From Geminocystis sp. NIES-3709 (GTDB lineage Bacteria; Cyanobacteriota; Cyanobacteriia; Cyanobacteriales; Cyanobacteriaceae): a DNA stretch of 64,000 bases. A program made the translations under genes and the position numbers. The notes under the pieces are model-generated. The model was not told where the DNA came from. It did not search any database and saw nothing but the letters and a program-made list of their open reading frames with translations. The stretch lies in NCBI RefSeq assembly GCF_001548115.1, contig NZ_AP014821.1:2483262-2547261 (forward strand), read 5' to 3'. This document shows, in pieces, positions 16,887-26,689 of this stretch (the stretch's first letter is position 1; each line of letters opens with the position of its first letter).

Positions 16887-19133
16887 TTAATCCTCGAAAT
16901 CTTCGTCAACCGCACTACTACCACCGCGCACGGTGACTAAGTCTATTTGCTGACGGTAGTAATCGACACTCTTGATTTCAACTTCAACTTTATCCCCTAA
17001 GCGATAAGCAGTACGATTTTTTCGGCCGACTAAACAGGTATGACGAGATCGATATTCATACCAATCATCTTTTAATGAACTAACATGAACTAAACCTTCT
17101 ACCAGAGTATCTTCTATTTGCACAAAGAAACCGTAAGATTGAACACCAGTAATTAAGCCACTAAAAACTTTACCGGTACAGTCTTTCATTTTTTCTGCTT
17201 TTTTCAATCCTGCTAAGTCTGTCTCCGCATCTTGAGCAATTTTTTCTCTTTCGTTGAGATGGGTAATTAACGAGTGTAAATCCGCTTCAAGGTTGGCTTG
17301 AATATTGGGAGGCAAAACATTCCAATTGATTTGACCATGACAAGTATTACTGCCTAATTCAACTCCTTTACTCGATCGACTATAACGGCGATCGCGCCCA
17401 TGTTCAAAAAGAGCTTTTAATACTCTTTGTATTTGTAAATCAATATACCTTTGTCCGGGGGAAACACAGTGAGTATAAATCGGTAAAGCTAAACCGAAAT
17501 GGGGTGCAGGATGTTGGGAATATTTATCGGATTTAAGAGAGTTTAATAAAAGGTAGTGTAAAACTTTTTCGTAATCTGATTTACTAAATTCTTGGATTAG
17601 GTGATAGTAGTCAATAGATTGCAATTCGTCTTCGGATTCCAAACGAAAGTCAAGTTTTAAATTTGCCACTAATTTTAGCAAGTCTTCTAACTCATCCCAG
17701 TCTGGTTTTGCTTGGGTACAATAGATTGCAGGTAATTGTAATTCTGTCAAGTGTTCTGCTACAACTTTTCCGACTAATACCATTAACTCTGTCATTAAAG
17801 ATAATACAGGCAAAGTAGCATAGGATGCGATCGCCCCAATTCGGCCTTCATCTTTAAAGTAAGAAGTAATATTGTCTAAGCTAATGTCAAAACCGCCTCT
17901 TTGCAATCTTTGGGCTTTAACTAGAGGACTGATTTCAAAGAAAAGATGATTTAATAGAGGTAAAGTATCGGACAACTCTGGTTTAGTTGTACCTGAGCCG
18001 ATCATAGCTTGTACTTCTTTATAGGTTAATCGATGATCTACCCGAATAACAGAAGGTGTGATGGTATATTCTAAAACTTGTCCTTTATCATCAAAGGTAA
18101 GTAATACGGACATCGTCAATCGATCGTTTCCTGTCGTCAAAGAGCAACATTTATGTACTGCTTTGGGTAATAAATCGATGACTTTATCCCCTAAGTGAAC
18201 GCTTGTACCTCTTTTTCTGGCTTCTCGATCGAGATGAGTTTCAGGCTCAACATAATGAGAAACATCAGTAATATGAACACCTAAACGCCAATGATTATCT
18301 TCAGTTTTTTCAAGAGTAAAGGCATTTTCGATCAATAAATCTAACTCTTTAGAGATTTCTTGCTCAATGGTAACGGTTAACAAATCTCGAAAATCTGTAC
18401 GGTTTTCTAAATCAGTTTCGGTGATATTAGAGATTAAACTTTGTGCTTGTTGTAAAACTCTATCGGAAAATTCTTGAGGTAAATCGTGTTTAGAGGAAAC
18501 AATATCGGTGTCGGCGGCGGTTTCTGCGTCACTGCCTAACACTCGAATAACCTTACCTAAAGGGGGATTTTGTCCGATAGGGTAACGAAGGACATTCACA
18601 TGGACTAAGTGGTTAACTGCTTCTTCTAAAGGTTGCCCATTCTGCTTTAAACTTAACTCAAATAATAGTCGATCGTCTAGGGGTACAGCATTATACTCCC
18701 CTTTATCTTCCACTACTCTGGCTAAGACAGAAGGATTTGCCCTTTCTACAATTAATTTTACTTCACCTTCAGGAGAACGACGGCGAGTACCCTCTTTAAT
18801 AATTTTAACTAAGACTCGATCGCTATTCCAAGCATTACTAAGATGAGTTTCTCGAATATAAATATCGTCGGCATCTTCCTCATCTTGAATGGCGAAACAA
18901 AAACCTTTACTTGAACATCGCAATTTAGCTTCTACCACGTCTTCTTCGACGACTCGGCGATATTTACCAAACTCTTTAGTAACTACTCCAATCCTTTCTA
19001 AAACATCGAGGGCGATTTGTAGTTTTTCGAGTTCTTCTGGTTCTTCACAACCTAATTTTTTTTCTAGTACTTTCCCCGGTACGAGTTTATCTACACTAAG
19101 ATGAGAAAGTATTGTAGCGATTGAAAACTCCAT
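16887..19133 (-). CDS. RNase II/R (RNB) family protein with degenerate active site
   Basis: 748 residues: N-terminal winged-helix/cold-shock-like part, RNB domain (about 240-580) and C-terminal S1 domain (about 645-735, TGKVFSGLITGVQSYGFFVQIED). Family members digest RNA 3' to 5'. In E. coli RNase II the metal-binding residues are D201, D207, D209 and D210; aligned here they are E257, E263, D265 and L266, in the segment TIEQEISKELDLL. Other RNB features (LGVHITDVSHYV, REARKRGTSVHL) are kept. Either this clade uses a changed metal site or the protein is an RNA-binding non-nuclease. Start ATG at 19133; TTTC-rich upstream, no strong Shine-Dalgarno. Confidence 0.85.
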   Translation of the reverse strand: MEFSIATILSHLSVDKLVPGKVLEKKLGCEEPEELEKLQIALDVLERIGVVTKEFGKYRRVVEEDVVEAKLRCSSKGFCFAIQDEEDADDIYIRETHLSNAWNSDRVLVKIIKEGTRRRSPEGEVKLIVERANPSVLARVVEDKGEYNAVPLDDRLLFELSLKQNGQPLEEAVNHLVHVNVLRYPIGQNPPLGKVIRVLGSDAETAADTDIVSSKHDLPQEFSDRVLQQAQSLISNITETDLENRTDFRDLLTVTIEQEISKELDLLIENAFTLEKTEDNHWRLGVHITDVSHYVEPETHLDREARKRGTSVHLGDKVIDLLPKAVHKCCSLTTGNDRLTMSVLLTFDDKGQVLEYTITPSVIRVDHRLTYKEVQAMIGSGTTKPELSDTLPLLNHLFFEISPLVKAQRLQRGGFDISLDNITSYFKDEGRIGAIASYATLPVLSLMTELMVLVGKVVAEHLTELQLPAIYCTQAKPDWDELEDLLKLVANLKLDFRLESEDELQSIDYYHLIQEFSKSDYEKVLHYLLLNSLKSDKYSQHPAPHFGLALPIYTHCVSPGQRYIDLQIQRVLKALFEHGRDRRYSRSSKGVELGSNTCHGQINWNVLPPNIQANLEADLHSLITHLNEREKIAQDAETDLAGLKKAEKMKDCTGKVFSGLITGVQSYGFFVQIEDTLVEGLVHVSSLKDDWYEYRSRHTCLVGRKNRTAYRLGDKVEVEIKSVDYYRQQIDLVTVRGGSSAVDEDFED

Positions 19134-19146
19134 TTACTATATCCTT

Positions 19147-19467
19147 TCAATTATGAATAATAACGTTGCTTAGTAGTTTCCCTTTATTTTTGACTAACTT
19201 TTTAATTTCTTCACAGGAGAGGAAAGTATTAACATTAGTTAGCCATAGAGTTGTTTTGTTTAAATTTCGAGGGAAACAATCTTGAGAATAAAATTAGTTA
19301 GCCTTATCCCCATAAAAGGAAAGAATCAGATTCAGATAAAGATTACCTTGAGATAACCTGTGAAAAACGAATTTGTAGCCATGAAAAATAATCGTTTTCC
19401 CAAGATGATAATTCAAAGTGTTGACATAAGAAGATTTACCGATGATGGTGGATGATACTGAATTAAT
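19147..19467 (-). pseudogene. Unrecognised decayed coding remnant
   Basis: On the minus strand one frame stays open for 57 codons, meets a single TAA (19294-19296), then stays open another 48 codons to TGA (19147-19149). The translation is protein-like (HLGKTIIFHGYKFVFHRLSQ... and TTLWLTNVNTFLSCEEIKK). It lacks a start codon. Shorter open pieces continue in another frame up to about 19555. In DNA this AT-rich two such adjacent runs are unlikely by chance, so this may be the end of a dead gene or transposase. I could not place it in a family. Confidence 0.3.
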
Positions 19468-20190
19468 TTACTCATCTATCCTTAATGATGGTTATAGGAG
19501 GACATAATAAGTTAGGACATTGAGGTAAAAAGATGTTTTTTGGTCTTTCAGTCATTAAAACGAAAACAATGCTTATGCCTTAACTTGACCTACTAATTTT
19601 ATACTCAATCTAATAATATATCCTATTTCGATCGATATGTCTCTATTTAACCTGTTAAAACCTAATTGACTAATGAGCATAGGAGATAGAAGGAGAAATT
19701 AATTTAAACTATTCTCAAATTTATTTAGGTGATTGGAGAGATTTTGTATTTTAAATTTTTACATAATTGATTCAAGATGTGACCTTAATGAGTATAACTC
19801 GATCGTGTGTAGAATAAATCAAAGATGATAAGATATGATCTTTCTAGCCTACTAAATTCCCTAATTTTAGGGGACTTAAATTTTAAATTTGTACCTTGTA
19901 ATTATGAGAAATGCTATATATCTTATGAGATAAGTCATTGTTTATCCCTATGAATAAGATTATTTAATTGTGCAATGCCCTAGTTTATTTTTCTGTATTT
20001 GTCAGGAAAAACTAAAGAAGAAATGATTATAAATATTAGATAAGTTATTGAGTTATCAATCAAAATTTTACAAGAAATAATCCTAATATATTAAATAATC
20101 AATAAAAGTCGAAAAGCCTAAATATTTATCTTTTTATCTGCTATTTATTTAGCTTTTTTGTTATTTCAATTCCTCATTTCTAATTATCCT
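19468..20190. other. Intergenic region before smc with repeat R3
   Basis: No intact gene. It carries R3 copy 2 (19845-19920). The part just before smc is AT-rich and pyrimidine-rich; no ribosome binding site or promoter could be assigned. Confidence 0.5.
19845..19920 (+). repeat. Dispersed repeat R3, copy 2
   Basis: Matches 777-853 in the same orientation over about 76 bp, with a perfect 15-bp block (ACTTAAATTTTAAAT) and near-perfect CTTGTAATTATGA.AAATGCTATA at the right end. Confidence 0.7.
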
Positions 20191-23100
20191 ATGGTATTTG
20201 TTAAGCGTGTTGAATTATCCCGTTTTAAATCTTTTGGTGGTAATAACTCTGTTCCTTTTTTGCCCGGATTTACAGTCATTTCTGGGCCTAATGGTTCAGG
20301 AAAATCTAATATTTTAGATGCGTTGTTATTTTGTTTAGGCTTAGCTAGTTCTAAGGGGATGAGAGCAGAAAGATTACCAGATTTGATAAATAATAGTCAA
20401 AATAGTAATGGAAAAGTGATGGAGACTGTCGTTTCTGTTACCTTTGATTTGGAAAATTTAGGTACATTAAATAATAATTTATTAGAGAATAATCAAGATA
20501 TTAATAATAATATTTATGAAGAAAAAGAAAATTTTTATAATGATAATTTTTTAGAAAATCAGCTAAATGAGAACAGTGATAATGAAGAAACTAAGTACGA
20601 AAATAAAATAAATTTAGACTTATTGTCAGAGTTAAAAGTAACTAGACGTTTGCGGGTGACAAAAGGAGGAAGTTATGCCTCAACTTTCTATCTTAATGAC
20701 AGTCCATGTACTGCTAATGAATTGCATGAACAATTAAACCGTCTGCGAATTTATCCTGAAGGTTATAACGTGGTTTTACAGGGAGACGTTACCCGTATCA
20801 TTACCATGAATACAAAAGAGAGAAGAGAGATTATAGATGAATTAGCCGGAGTTGCAGAGTTCGATCGAAAAATTGAGCAAACAAAAACTACTTTAGAAGC
20901 AGTGAAGGAGAGAGAAGAGAAGTGTCATATTATCCAAGACGAGTTAATAGAAAATAGTGCCAAATTGAAACAGGATTCAGAAAAAGCGGCAAAATATCAA
21001 AAGTTAAAAGCACAAATTCACGAAAAGAAACAATGGCAAATAGTTATTAATTGGCGTTATTTACAACAAGAAAAAAAAGAGATAGAATCCCAGTTATTGG
21101 AATTAGAAAGTCAACAGGTTAAAAAAACTGAATTATTAGATAAAATAAAAGATAAAATTAGTCAAAATAAAACTGAGTTAATAAAATTAAATCAAGAAGT
21201 TAAGGCATTAGGAGAAGAAGAACAAATTAGTGTTGCTTCTCGTTTAGCCATCCAAAAGGGAAAGCAACAACAATTACAGCAAAGATTAGAAGAATCAATA
21301 AAATTAGAGATAGACATTACCATCAAACAAGAAGAAATCAGAAAAAAAAGGAAAGAATATCAAGAGGAATTACAGAATTTATTGATAAAAATTGAGCATT
21401 TGCAAACAGAAATAATTCCTCAGTCAGAAAGAAACAAAATTTTAGTTAAAACTGAGTTAGATAGTTATAAAAAACAAGCCCAAGAAATTGCCTCTCAATC
21501 TCAAGCATGGGTAACTCAACAAACAACACTAAACCAAGAAATTAGTATTGTGCAAAAAGACTTAAATCCTTTACTGACTCAACAAGCATTATTAACAGAA
21601 AGATGCCAAAAATTACAGCTAACGATAAAAAATGAAAATGAGCAATTAACTACGTTTGAAGAAGATATTAATAGTAAAGTTGGACAAATTTCCCTTTTAA
21701 CCGCAGAAAATCAGAATTCAGAAGCAAATATTCAAATATTAGCTGAAAAATTAGCAAAAATTGAGGCAGAAATTTCTTTAAATCAAGATACCATTAATCG
21801 CTTACAAATTGAGCAACGGGAAAAGCAACGACAGTTAGACAAGTTAGAAGCAACTAAACAAGCACAACAAGAAGCCCAAGGTACTTATGGCAGTAAAATT
21901 ATTCTTAATTCAGATTTGCCGGGGGTATGTGGTTTAGTTGCACAATTAGGGGAAGTGGATTCGGCTTATCAACTGGCTTTGGAAATTGCGGCAGGAAGTC
22001 GTTTAGGATTTATCGTGGTGGAGGATGATTCCATAGCGGCAATGGGTATTAAACTTTTAAAGCAACATTCCGCAGGAAGGGCAACTTTTTTGCCTTTGAA
22101 TAAGATACAATCTCCTCGTTTAAACATTTCCAGAGACATTTCTCAAGCAAAAGGTTTTATTGATTTAGCTGTTAATATAGTTAAGTTTGAGTCTAAGTAT
22201 CAGGGAATTTTTGCTTATGTTTTTGGCAATACTGTTATTTTTGAAGACTTAGATTCGGCACGACGTTTGATGGGACAAGGGCGTATTGTTACTTTAGAGG
22301 GAGAATTATTAGAACCTAGTGGAGCTATGACAGGGGGGAGTGTTTCTTCTCGATCGAGCTTAAAATTTGGTAGAGTATCATCAACGGAAAGTAAGGAAGT
22401 TCTTTTATTGAGCGATCGTATTAAAGAAATCGAAGACACAATTATCCATCTTAGTTTGAAAATATCAGAAAAAAAGCACTTTGTCAAGCAGTGGTCAGAA
22501 GAATTAAATCAAGAAAGACAAAAAAGACAGAAAAAACAGTTAATGTTAGAACAATGTCAGCAGGAAATTAGCCGTTTAGAAAAAGAGAAAGAAAAAATTA
22601 TTGAGTCTAATGCTAATAATTATCAAAATTTAGTTAACGGGAAACAAGAATTAACTAAAATTGAGCAAAATATACCTTTATTACAAGAGAAATTAACACT
22701 AAAACAGGAAGAATTAAAAGAGTTAGAATCTAGCTATGATAATAAAGAATGGCAAAATTTACAGCAGATAATTAATCAACAAGAATTGTTATTGGAAGAA
22801 AGACAATCTACTTTTAATGAAAATCAACAAAATTTACAACGATTGATAAATAAAAATGAAGATTTACAGATAAAAATTGAGGAAGGAGACGAGAAGATTA
22901 ATAGTTTATTAACACAGGAAAATCAAGTTAAGGAAGATAAGGTTAAGTTAACAGAAGAATTAACTCTTATTGATGAAGATATTAGTAAATATGAAAATCT
23001 TTTTCAAGAATTAGCTCAAAAATTAGAAACAATTAAACAAGAAAGAAATCAACAAGAAAATTTTGTTAAAAAATTAGAAAATGAACAACAACAATTACAG

Positions 23101-23928
23101 TGGAGTTTGGAAAAGTTAGTTTTACAACATCAAGAATCTCAGACTAAATTAAATGAATTAACTTTACAGATAGAAGAAGTTAGGCAAGATTTACCCAATC
23201 CTTTACCAGAAATTCCTTGGTTAGTTAATAATACAGAAAGTGGCGAAATTAATAATAAAATTACCTTTGATAGTTTGCAAGATCAACTAGAACAAATTAA
23301 GCGAGAAATTCGTAAAGGGGAGAAAAAATTAGAGGCTCTTGAGCCTGTTAATATGTTAGCTTTAGAACAGTATGAAAAAAATCAAGAAAGACTAGAAGAA
23401 TTGTCAGGAAAATTGACAACTTTAGCCGGAGAAAGGACAGAATTATTATTACGAGTAGAAAATTTTACTACTTTAAGATTAAGAGCATTTAAAGAATCTT
23501 TTACTGCCGTTAATGAAAACTTTAAAACTATTTTTGCTACTCTTTCTGAGGGGGATGGTTACTTAAAATTAGAGGATGAAAATAACCCTTTTAATGGTGG
23601 TTTAACTCTAGTTGCACATCCTAAAGGAAAACCAGTACAAAGATTAAGTTCGATGTCTGGAGGCGAAAAATCTTTGACGGCTTTAAGTTTTATTTTTGCT
23701 TTGCAAAGATACCGTCCTTCACCTTTTTATGCTTTTGATGAAGTCGATATGTTTTTAGATGGTGCTAATGTGGAAAAACTCTCAAAAATGATTCAACAAC
23801 AAGCAAAATCAGCTCAATTTATTGTGGTAAGTTTAAGACGACCAATGATCGAAGCGGCTCAACGCACGATCGGAGTTACTCAGGCTAAAGGGGCTTATAC
23901 TCAAGTTTTAGGTATTAAACTTAATTAG
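20191..23928 (+). CDS. smc: Chromosome segregation ATPase SMC
   Basis: 1245 residues from the ATG at 20191 (MVFVKRVELSRFKSFGG), the conserved SMC beginning; a TTG 33 nt upstream is less likely. Walker A GPNGSGKS near the N-terminus, long coiled coils, a hinge domain near the middle (PGVCGLVAQLGEVDSAYQ), then signature LSSMSGGEKSLTALS and Walker B YAFDEVDMFLD at the C-terminus. SMC dimers with ScpA/ScpB organise and separate chromosomes. An Asn/Glu-rich insert of about 50 residues lies inside the N-terminal head (about residues 90-140). The neighbouring convergent gene is sbcD, another partner of SMC-like ATPases, but the two are not in one operon. Confidence 0.95.
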   Translation: MVFVKRVELSRFKSFGGNNSVPFLPGFTVISGPNGSGKSNILDALLFCLGLASSKGMRAERLPDLINNSQNSNGKVMETVVSVTFDLENLGTLNNNLLENNQDINNNIYEEKENFYNDNFLENQLNENSDNEETKYENKINLDLLSELKVTRRLRVTKGGSYASTFYLNDSPCTANELHEQLNRLRIYPEGYNVVLQGDVTRIITMNTKERREIIDELAGVAEFDRKIEQTKTTLEAVKEREEKCHIIQDELIENSAKLKQDSEKAAKYQKLKAQIHEKKQWQIVINWRYLQQEKKEIESQLLELESQQVKKTELLDKIKDKISQNKTELIKLNQEVKALGEEEQISVASRLAIQKGKQQQLQQRLEESIKLEIDITIKQEEIRKKRKEYQEELQNLLIKIEHLQTEIIPQSERNKILVKTELDSYKKQAQEIASQSQAWVTQQTTLNQEISIVQKDLNPLLTQQALLTERCQKLQLTIKNENEQLTTFEEDINSKVGQISLLTAENQNSEANIQILAEKLAKIEAEISLNQDTINRLQIEQREKQRQLDKLEATKQAQQEAQGTYGSKIILNSDLPGVCGLVAQLGEVDSAYQLALEIAAGSRLGFIVVEDDSIAAMGIKLLKQHSAGRATFLPLNKIQSPRLNISRDISQAKGFIDLAVNIVKFESKYQGIFAYVFGNTVIFEDLDSARRLMGQGRIVTLEGELLEPSGAMTGGSVSSRSSLKFGRVSSTESKEVLLLSDRIKEIEDTIIHLSLKISEKKHFVKQWSEELNQERQKRQKKQLMLEQCQQEISRLEKEKEKIIESNANNYQNLVNGKQELTKIEQNIPLLQEKLTLKQEELKELESSYDNKEWQNLQQIINQQELLLEERQSTFNENQQNLQRLINKNEDLQIKIEEGDEKINSLLTQENQVKEDKVKLTEELTLIDEDISKYENLFQELAQKLETIKQERNQQENFVKKLENEQQQLQWSLEKLVLQHQESQTKLNELTLQIEEVRQDLPNPLPEIPWLVNNTESGEINNKITFDSLQDQLEQIKREIRKGEKKLEALEPVNMLALEQYEKNQERLEELSGKLTTLAGERTELLLRVENFTTLRLRAFKESFTAVNENFKTIFATLSEGDGYLKLEDENNPFNGGLTLVAHPKGKPVQRLSSMSGGEKSLTALSFIFALQRYRPSPFYAFDEVDMFLDGANVEKLSKMIQQQAKSAQFIVVSLRRPMIEAAQRTIGVTQAKGAYTQVLGIKLN

Positions 23929-24004
23929 GGGTTGCTGAAAAAGTTTTTTGGTGAGGGTATGGAATCGGGAATGAATAATTGACAGTTGATAATTCTCTTT
24001 TTTT

Positions 24005-25249
24005 TTATTCATTTTGTACGATCGAAATATCCCAATCTGAGGATAAAAGTGTTTCGGCGGCGGTTAACATATCTGGGACAATATCTCGTAAATCTTCTCG
24101 ATTTTTGAGGTAAGTAGATAAAGCCGAAAGAGGATCTAAACTGTTACCAATGCCTAATTCTGGCAACCGAGGACGAGCTAATTGGGTTACTAACTCTGTT
24201 TTTATGGTATAAGTATGAGCATCAGATAATTTTGATTTAACTTCATTTTTAGAAATTAACTCTAGTTGTTCCGATCGAACTTTATAAATTAAACGCACTA
24301 CTGCATCTTCAATATTATGTTTTTCAATGGCTTTTAAAAGATGTAATTGTGGAGTAGAACTTTCGCTAATATCTACTTCGATCGTAACAAAAGGACGAGC
24401 AGGTAAACAACAAAATTCCCAATTAACTTCTTTATTATTAATATTAATTAAAACATAGCCTTTTTCTTCTTTTTCTTCTGAAAAATCTACTCTTTCAATG
24501 CTACCGGGATAAACAACAGGAGGATTATTTTTTTTGTTTAAATTTTGATGTTTGTGAACATGACCTAAAGCCACATATTGAAATTCAGGACGTATTAAGA
24601 TAGATAAAGGAATTTGAAACCCTTTACCTACAGCTAAATATCTTTCAGCTCCTAAATTTGCTCTTTCTGCCATTACATGAGCTAATAAAATAGTTGGAAT
24701 ATTAGTATCTAACTTTCTTATTTGTGCTTCTAAAATAGGTTCAATTTTTTGAATTAATAATTGGTTAATTTCTTCTGCTGATAATCCCTCTGTTTCAGGA
24801 CGAGTAAGCAAAATATTTCTAGTTAACCAAGGTAAAGTAATGACTTGAATTTTTCCCGATTTTGTCTTGATTAAATGGGTTTGTAGCTTTTCTCCTACAA
24901 TAAAGTTAGGAACTCCCAAAGTGTGATAAATAGAAAGACTAGCCCCGCCATTTCCCTGAGTATGTTGATCATGATTTCCTACTAACAAAACTGTCGGAAT
25001 TTGTGCTTCCACTAGACGGCAAAATTGACTGGCAAAAGCTGATTGAATATATGGTGCAGGAGTACTATCAGGAAAAGCATCTCCCCCAAATAAAACTAAA
25101 TCTACTTTATCATTGATAGCTCGATCAATGGCTATACTTAAACAGTGGATAAAATCTTCTAGTCTTGTGTTTAAACCAGTTTCAGGGTTTATTTTTCCAT
25201 GACTGAAACTACTGCCTAAATGTATATCGCTTAAATGTAATATTTTCAC
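24005..25249 (-). CDS. sbcD: SbcD/Mre11-type DNA repair nuclease subunit
   Basis: 414 residues. Metallophosphoesterase motifs are in order: DIHLGSS (start), GGDAF, GNHDQH, and later ALGHVHKHQ. This is the Mre11/SbcD nuclease that works with the SMC-like ATPase SbcC/Rad50 on DNA ends and hairpins. The last ~100 residues form the capping/C-terminal domain, ending LSSDWDISIVQNE. sbcC is not adjacent; in many cyanobacteria the two are unlinked. It converges on smc with a 76-bp gap. Confidence 0.88.
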   Translation of the reverse strand: MKILHLSDIHLGSSFSHGKINPETGLNTRLEDFIHCLSIAIDRAINDKVDLVLFGGDAFPDSTPAPYIQSAFASQFCRLVEAQIPTVLLVGNHDQHTQGNGGASLSIYHTLGVPNFIVGEKLQTHLIKTKSGKIQVITLPWLTRNILLTRPETEGLSAEEINQLLIQKIEPILEAQIRKLDTNIPTILLAHVMAERANLGAERYLAVGKGFQIPLSILIRPEFQYVALGHVHKHQNLNKKNNPPVVYPGSIERVDFSEEKEEKGYVLININNKEVNWEFCCLPARPFVTIEVDISESSTPQLHLLKAIEKHNIEDAVVRLIYKVRSEQLELISKNEVKSKLSDAHTYTIKTELVTQLARPRLPELGIGNSLDPLSALSTYLKNREDLRDIVPDMLTAAETLLSSDWDISIVQNE

Positions 25250-25366
25250 TTATATTTAGAATAATAAAAAGTATCAATAAGTCTTTTTTATCTTAAATTA
25301 TAGCTCGATCGAATCTCCTAACCTCACAACAAAAGCTAGATCAATACTAAAAAGCATGTTTGAGGG

Positions 25367-25412
25367 ATTATTTTCCAGTAATTTATCATAACTACTGTAG
25401 AAGAGCCAAAAT
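25367..25412 (+). repeat. Dispersed repeat R1, partial copy
   Basis: TAATTTATCATA followed by GTAGAAGAGCCA and an A/T-rich tail matches the right-hand third of R1 copy 1 (about 671-708). It sits between the MORN gene end and sbcD start. The ACCTAATACCT part of R1 is missing here. Confidence 0.5.
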
Positions 25413-25441
25413 TATTGATTGAGGTATAAATTAAACTATTT

Positions 25442-26488
25442 TTAAATAGGTTGATCATCTTTCCAATTACCATCAATTACCGTGCCATCAGCAAAATTAT
25501 AAACTCCCCTACCATTTTTCTTACCGTTAACAAACTCTCCTTTGTAGGTGTCACCGTTGGCATAATCACAAATAACATTACCATTTAACTGATTATTTTT
25601 GAATGTACCTTGGCAGACATCAGCATTAGCAAAGGTGAAGATTCCCTTACCCTCAAATTGCCCATTAACAAATTCACCATCGTAACGATTACCGTTAGCA
25701 AATTTATAAATACCCTTGCCTACTTGTTTCCCATTCTCAAAATCTCCCTCATACACTCCCCCGTCACTAAATTTATAGATTCCCTTGCCATGAGGAATAC
25801 CATCTTTTATTTGTCCCTCATAATTATCACCACTGGCATATTTCCGCATCCCTTTACCTGTGATTCTTCCTCCTTGAAAAGTGCCTTGATAACTACCACC
25901 ATCGGCAAAGGTATAAATTCCTTCTCCTTGGGGTTGATTATCGACTAATATCCCCTCATATCGATCACCATTTTGATAAGTACAAATGCTCTGATCACTA
26001 ATTTTACCATCCGTCACTATTCCAGCGCAACTATCACCATTACTATAGATAAATTTACCTTCTCCTTGGGGTAAACCGTTGACAAAATTCCCTTCATACT
26101 TACTACCATCGGCGGAGGTATAAACCCCTTTACCTTCTGGCTTACCTTGTTTAAATTCTCCTTCATACTTATCTCCTTGAGGGAAAACTCTTATCCCCTG
26201 CCCTTGAAATTGACTATTTTGAAATTCCCCTTCATAGTAACCACCATCTGCAAAAGTATATTTTCCTTTACCCTGCTTTTCACCATCGACAAAATTACCC
26301 TCGTAACGATCGCCATTACTAAAAGTACATTTACCCTCACCGTTGAGATTTCCTGCAGAAATGGTACCTTCGCATTTTCCACCATCAGGAAGGGTGATAG
26401 TATTGGCAAAAACGGGTAATGGTGTCATAGCAACTTGACTGATGATGACACTAAGCAAGGATGTGAATAAGAGATTTTTCGTTTTCAT
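25442..26488 (-). CDS. Exported MORN-repeat protein
   Basis: 348 residues if translation starts at the ATG at 26488 (MKTKNLLFTSLLSVIISQVAMTPLPVFAN), which leaves a clean signal peptide; the ATG at 26518 would add ten residues. The mature part is almost entirely MORN repeats of 23 residues (consensus YEGEFxNGxxxGKGxYxFADGD): I count 13 full repeats and one partial. Repeats 6 and 12 have Cys in place of Tyr (SCAG, VCQG), and there is a paired Cys further on in each. MORN arrays form beta-hairpin solenoids that often bind lipids or proteins. Probably periplasmic. It is a single gene; partner unknown. Confidence 0.85.
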   Translation of the reverse strand: MKTKNLLFTSLLSVIISQVAMTPLPVFANTITLPDGGKCEGTISAGNLNGEGKCTFSNGDRYEGNFVDGEKQGKGKYTFADGGYYEGEFQNSQFQGQGIRVFPQGDKYEGEFKQGKPEGKGVYTSADGSKYEGNFVNGLPQGEGKFIYSNGDSCAGIVTDGKISDQSICTYQNGDRYEGILVDNQPQGEGIYTFADGGSYQGTFQGGRITGKGMRKYASGDNYEGQIKDGIPHGKGIYKFSDGGVYEGDFENGKQVGKGIYKFANGNRYDGEFVNGQFEGKGIFTFANADVCQGTFKNNQLNGNVICDYANGDTYKGEFVNGKKNGRGVYNFADGTVIDGNWKDDQPI

Positions 26489-26689
26489 AATGCTTGTTTC
26501 TGCTTTCTGATGTGACATTCAAGACTAATGCAGAGTCGATTTACTATTAGTGACTTTTTGTTTATTGATTTTATTATCAATTCACATCTTACATTAATTA
26601 ATAATCTTTAGCAAATAAAATCTAAATATAATAGATGATGTATAGGTTTTAAGGTTTAGGTGTTAATTTCTAATTGAATTAATTTTTGA

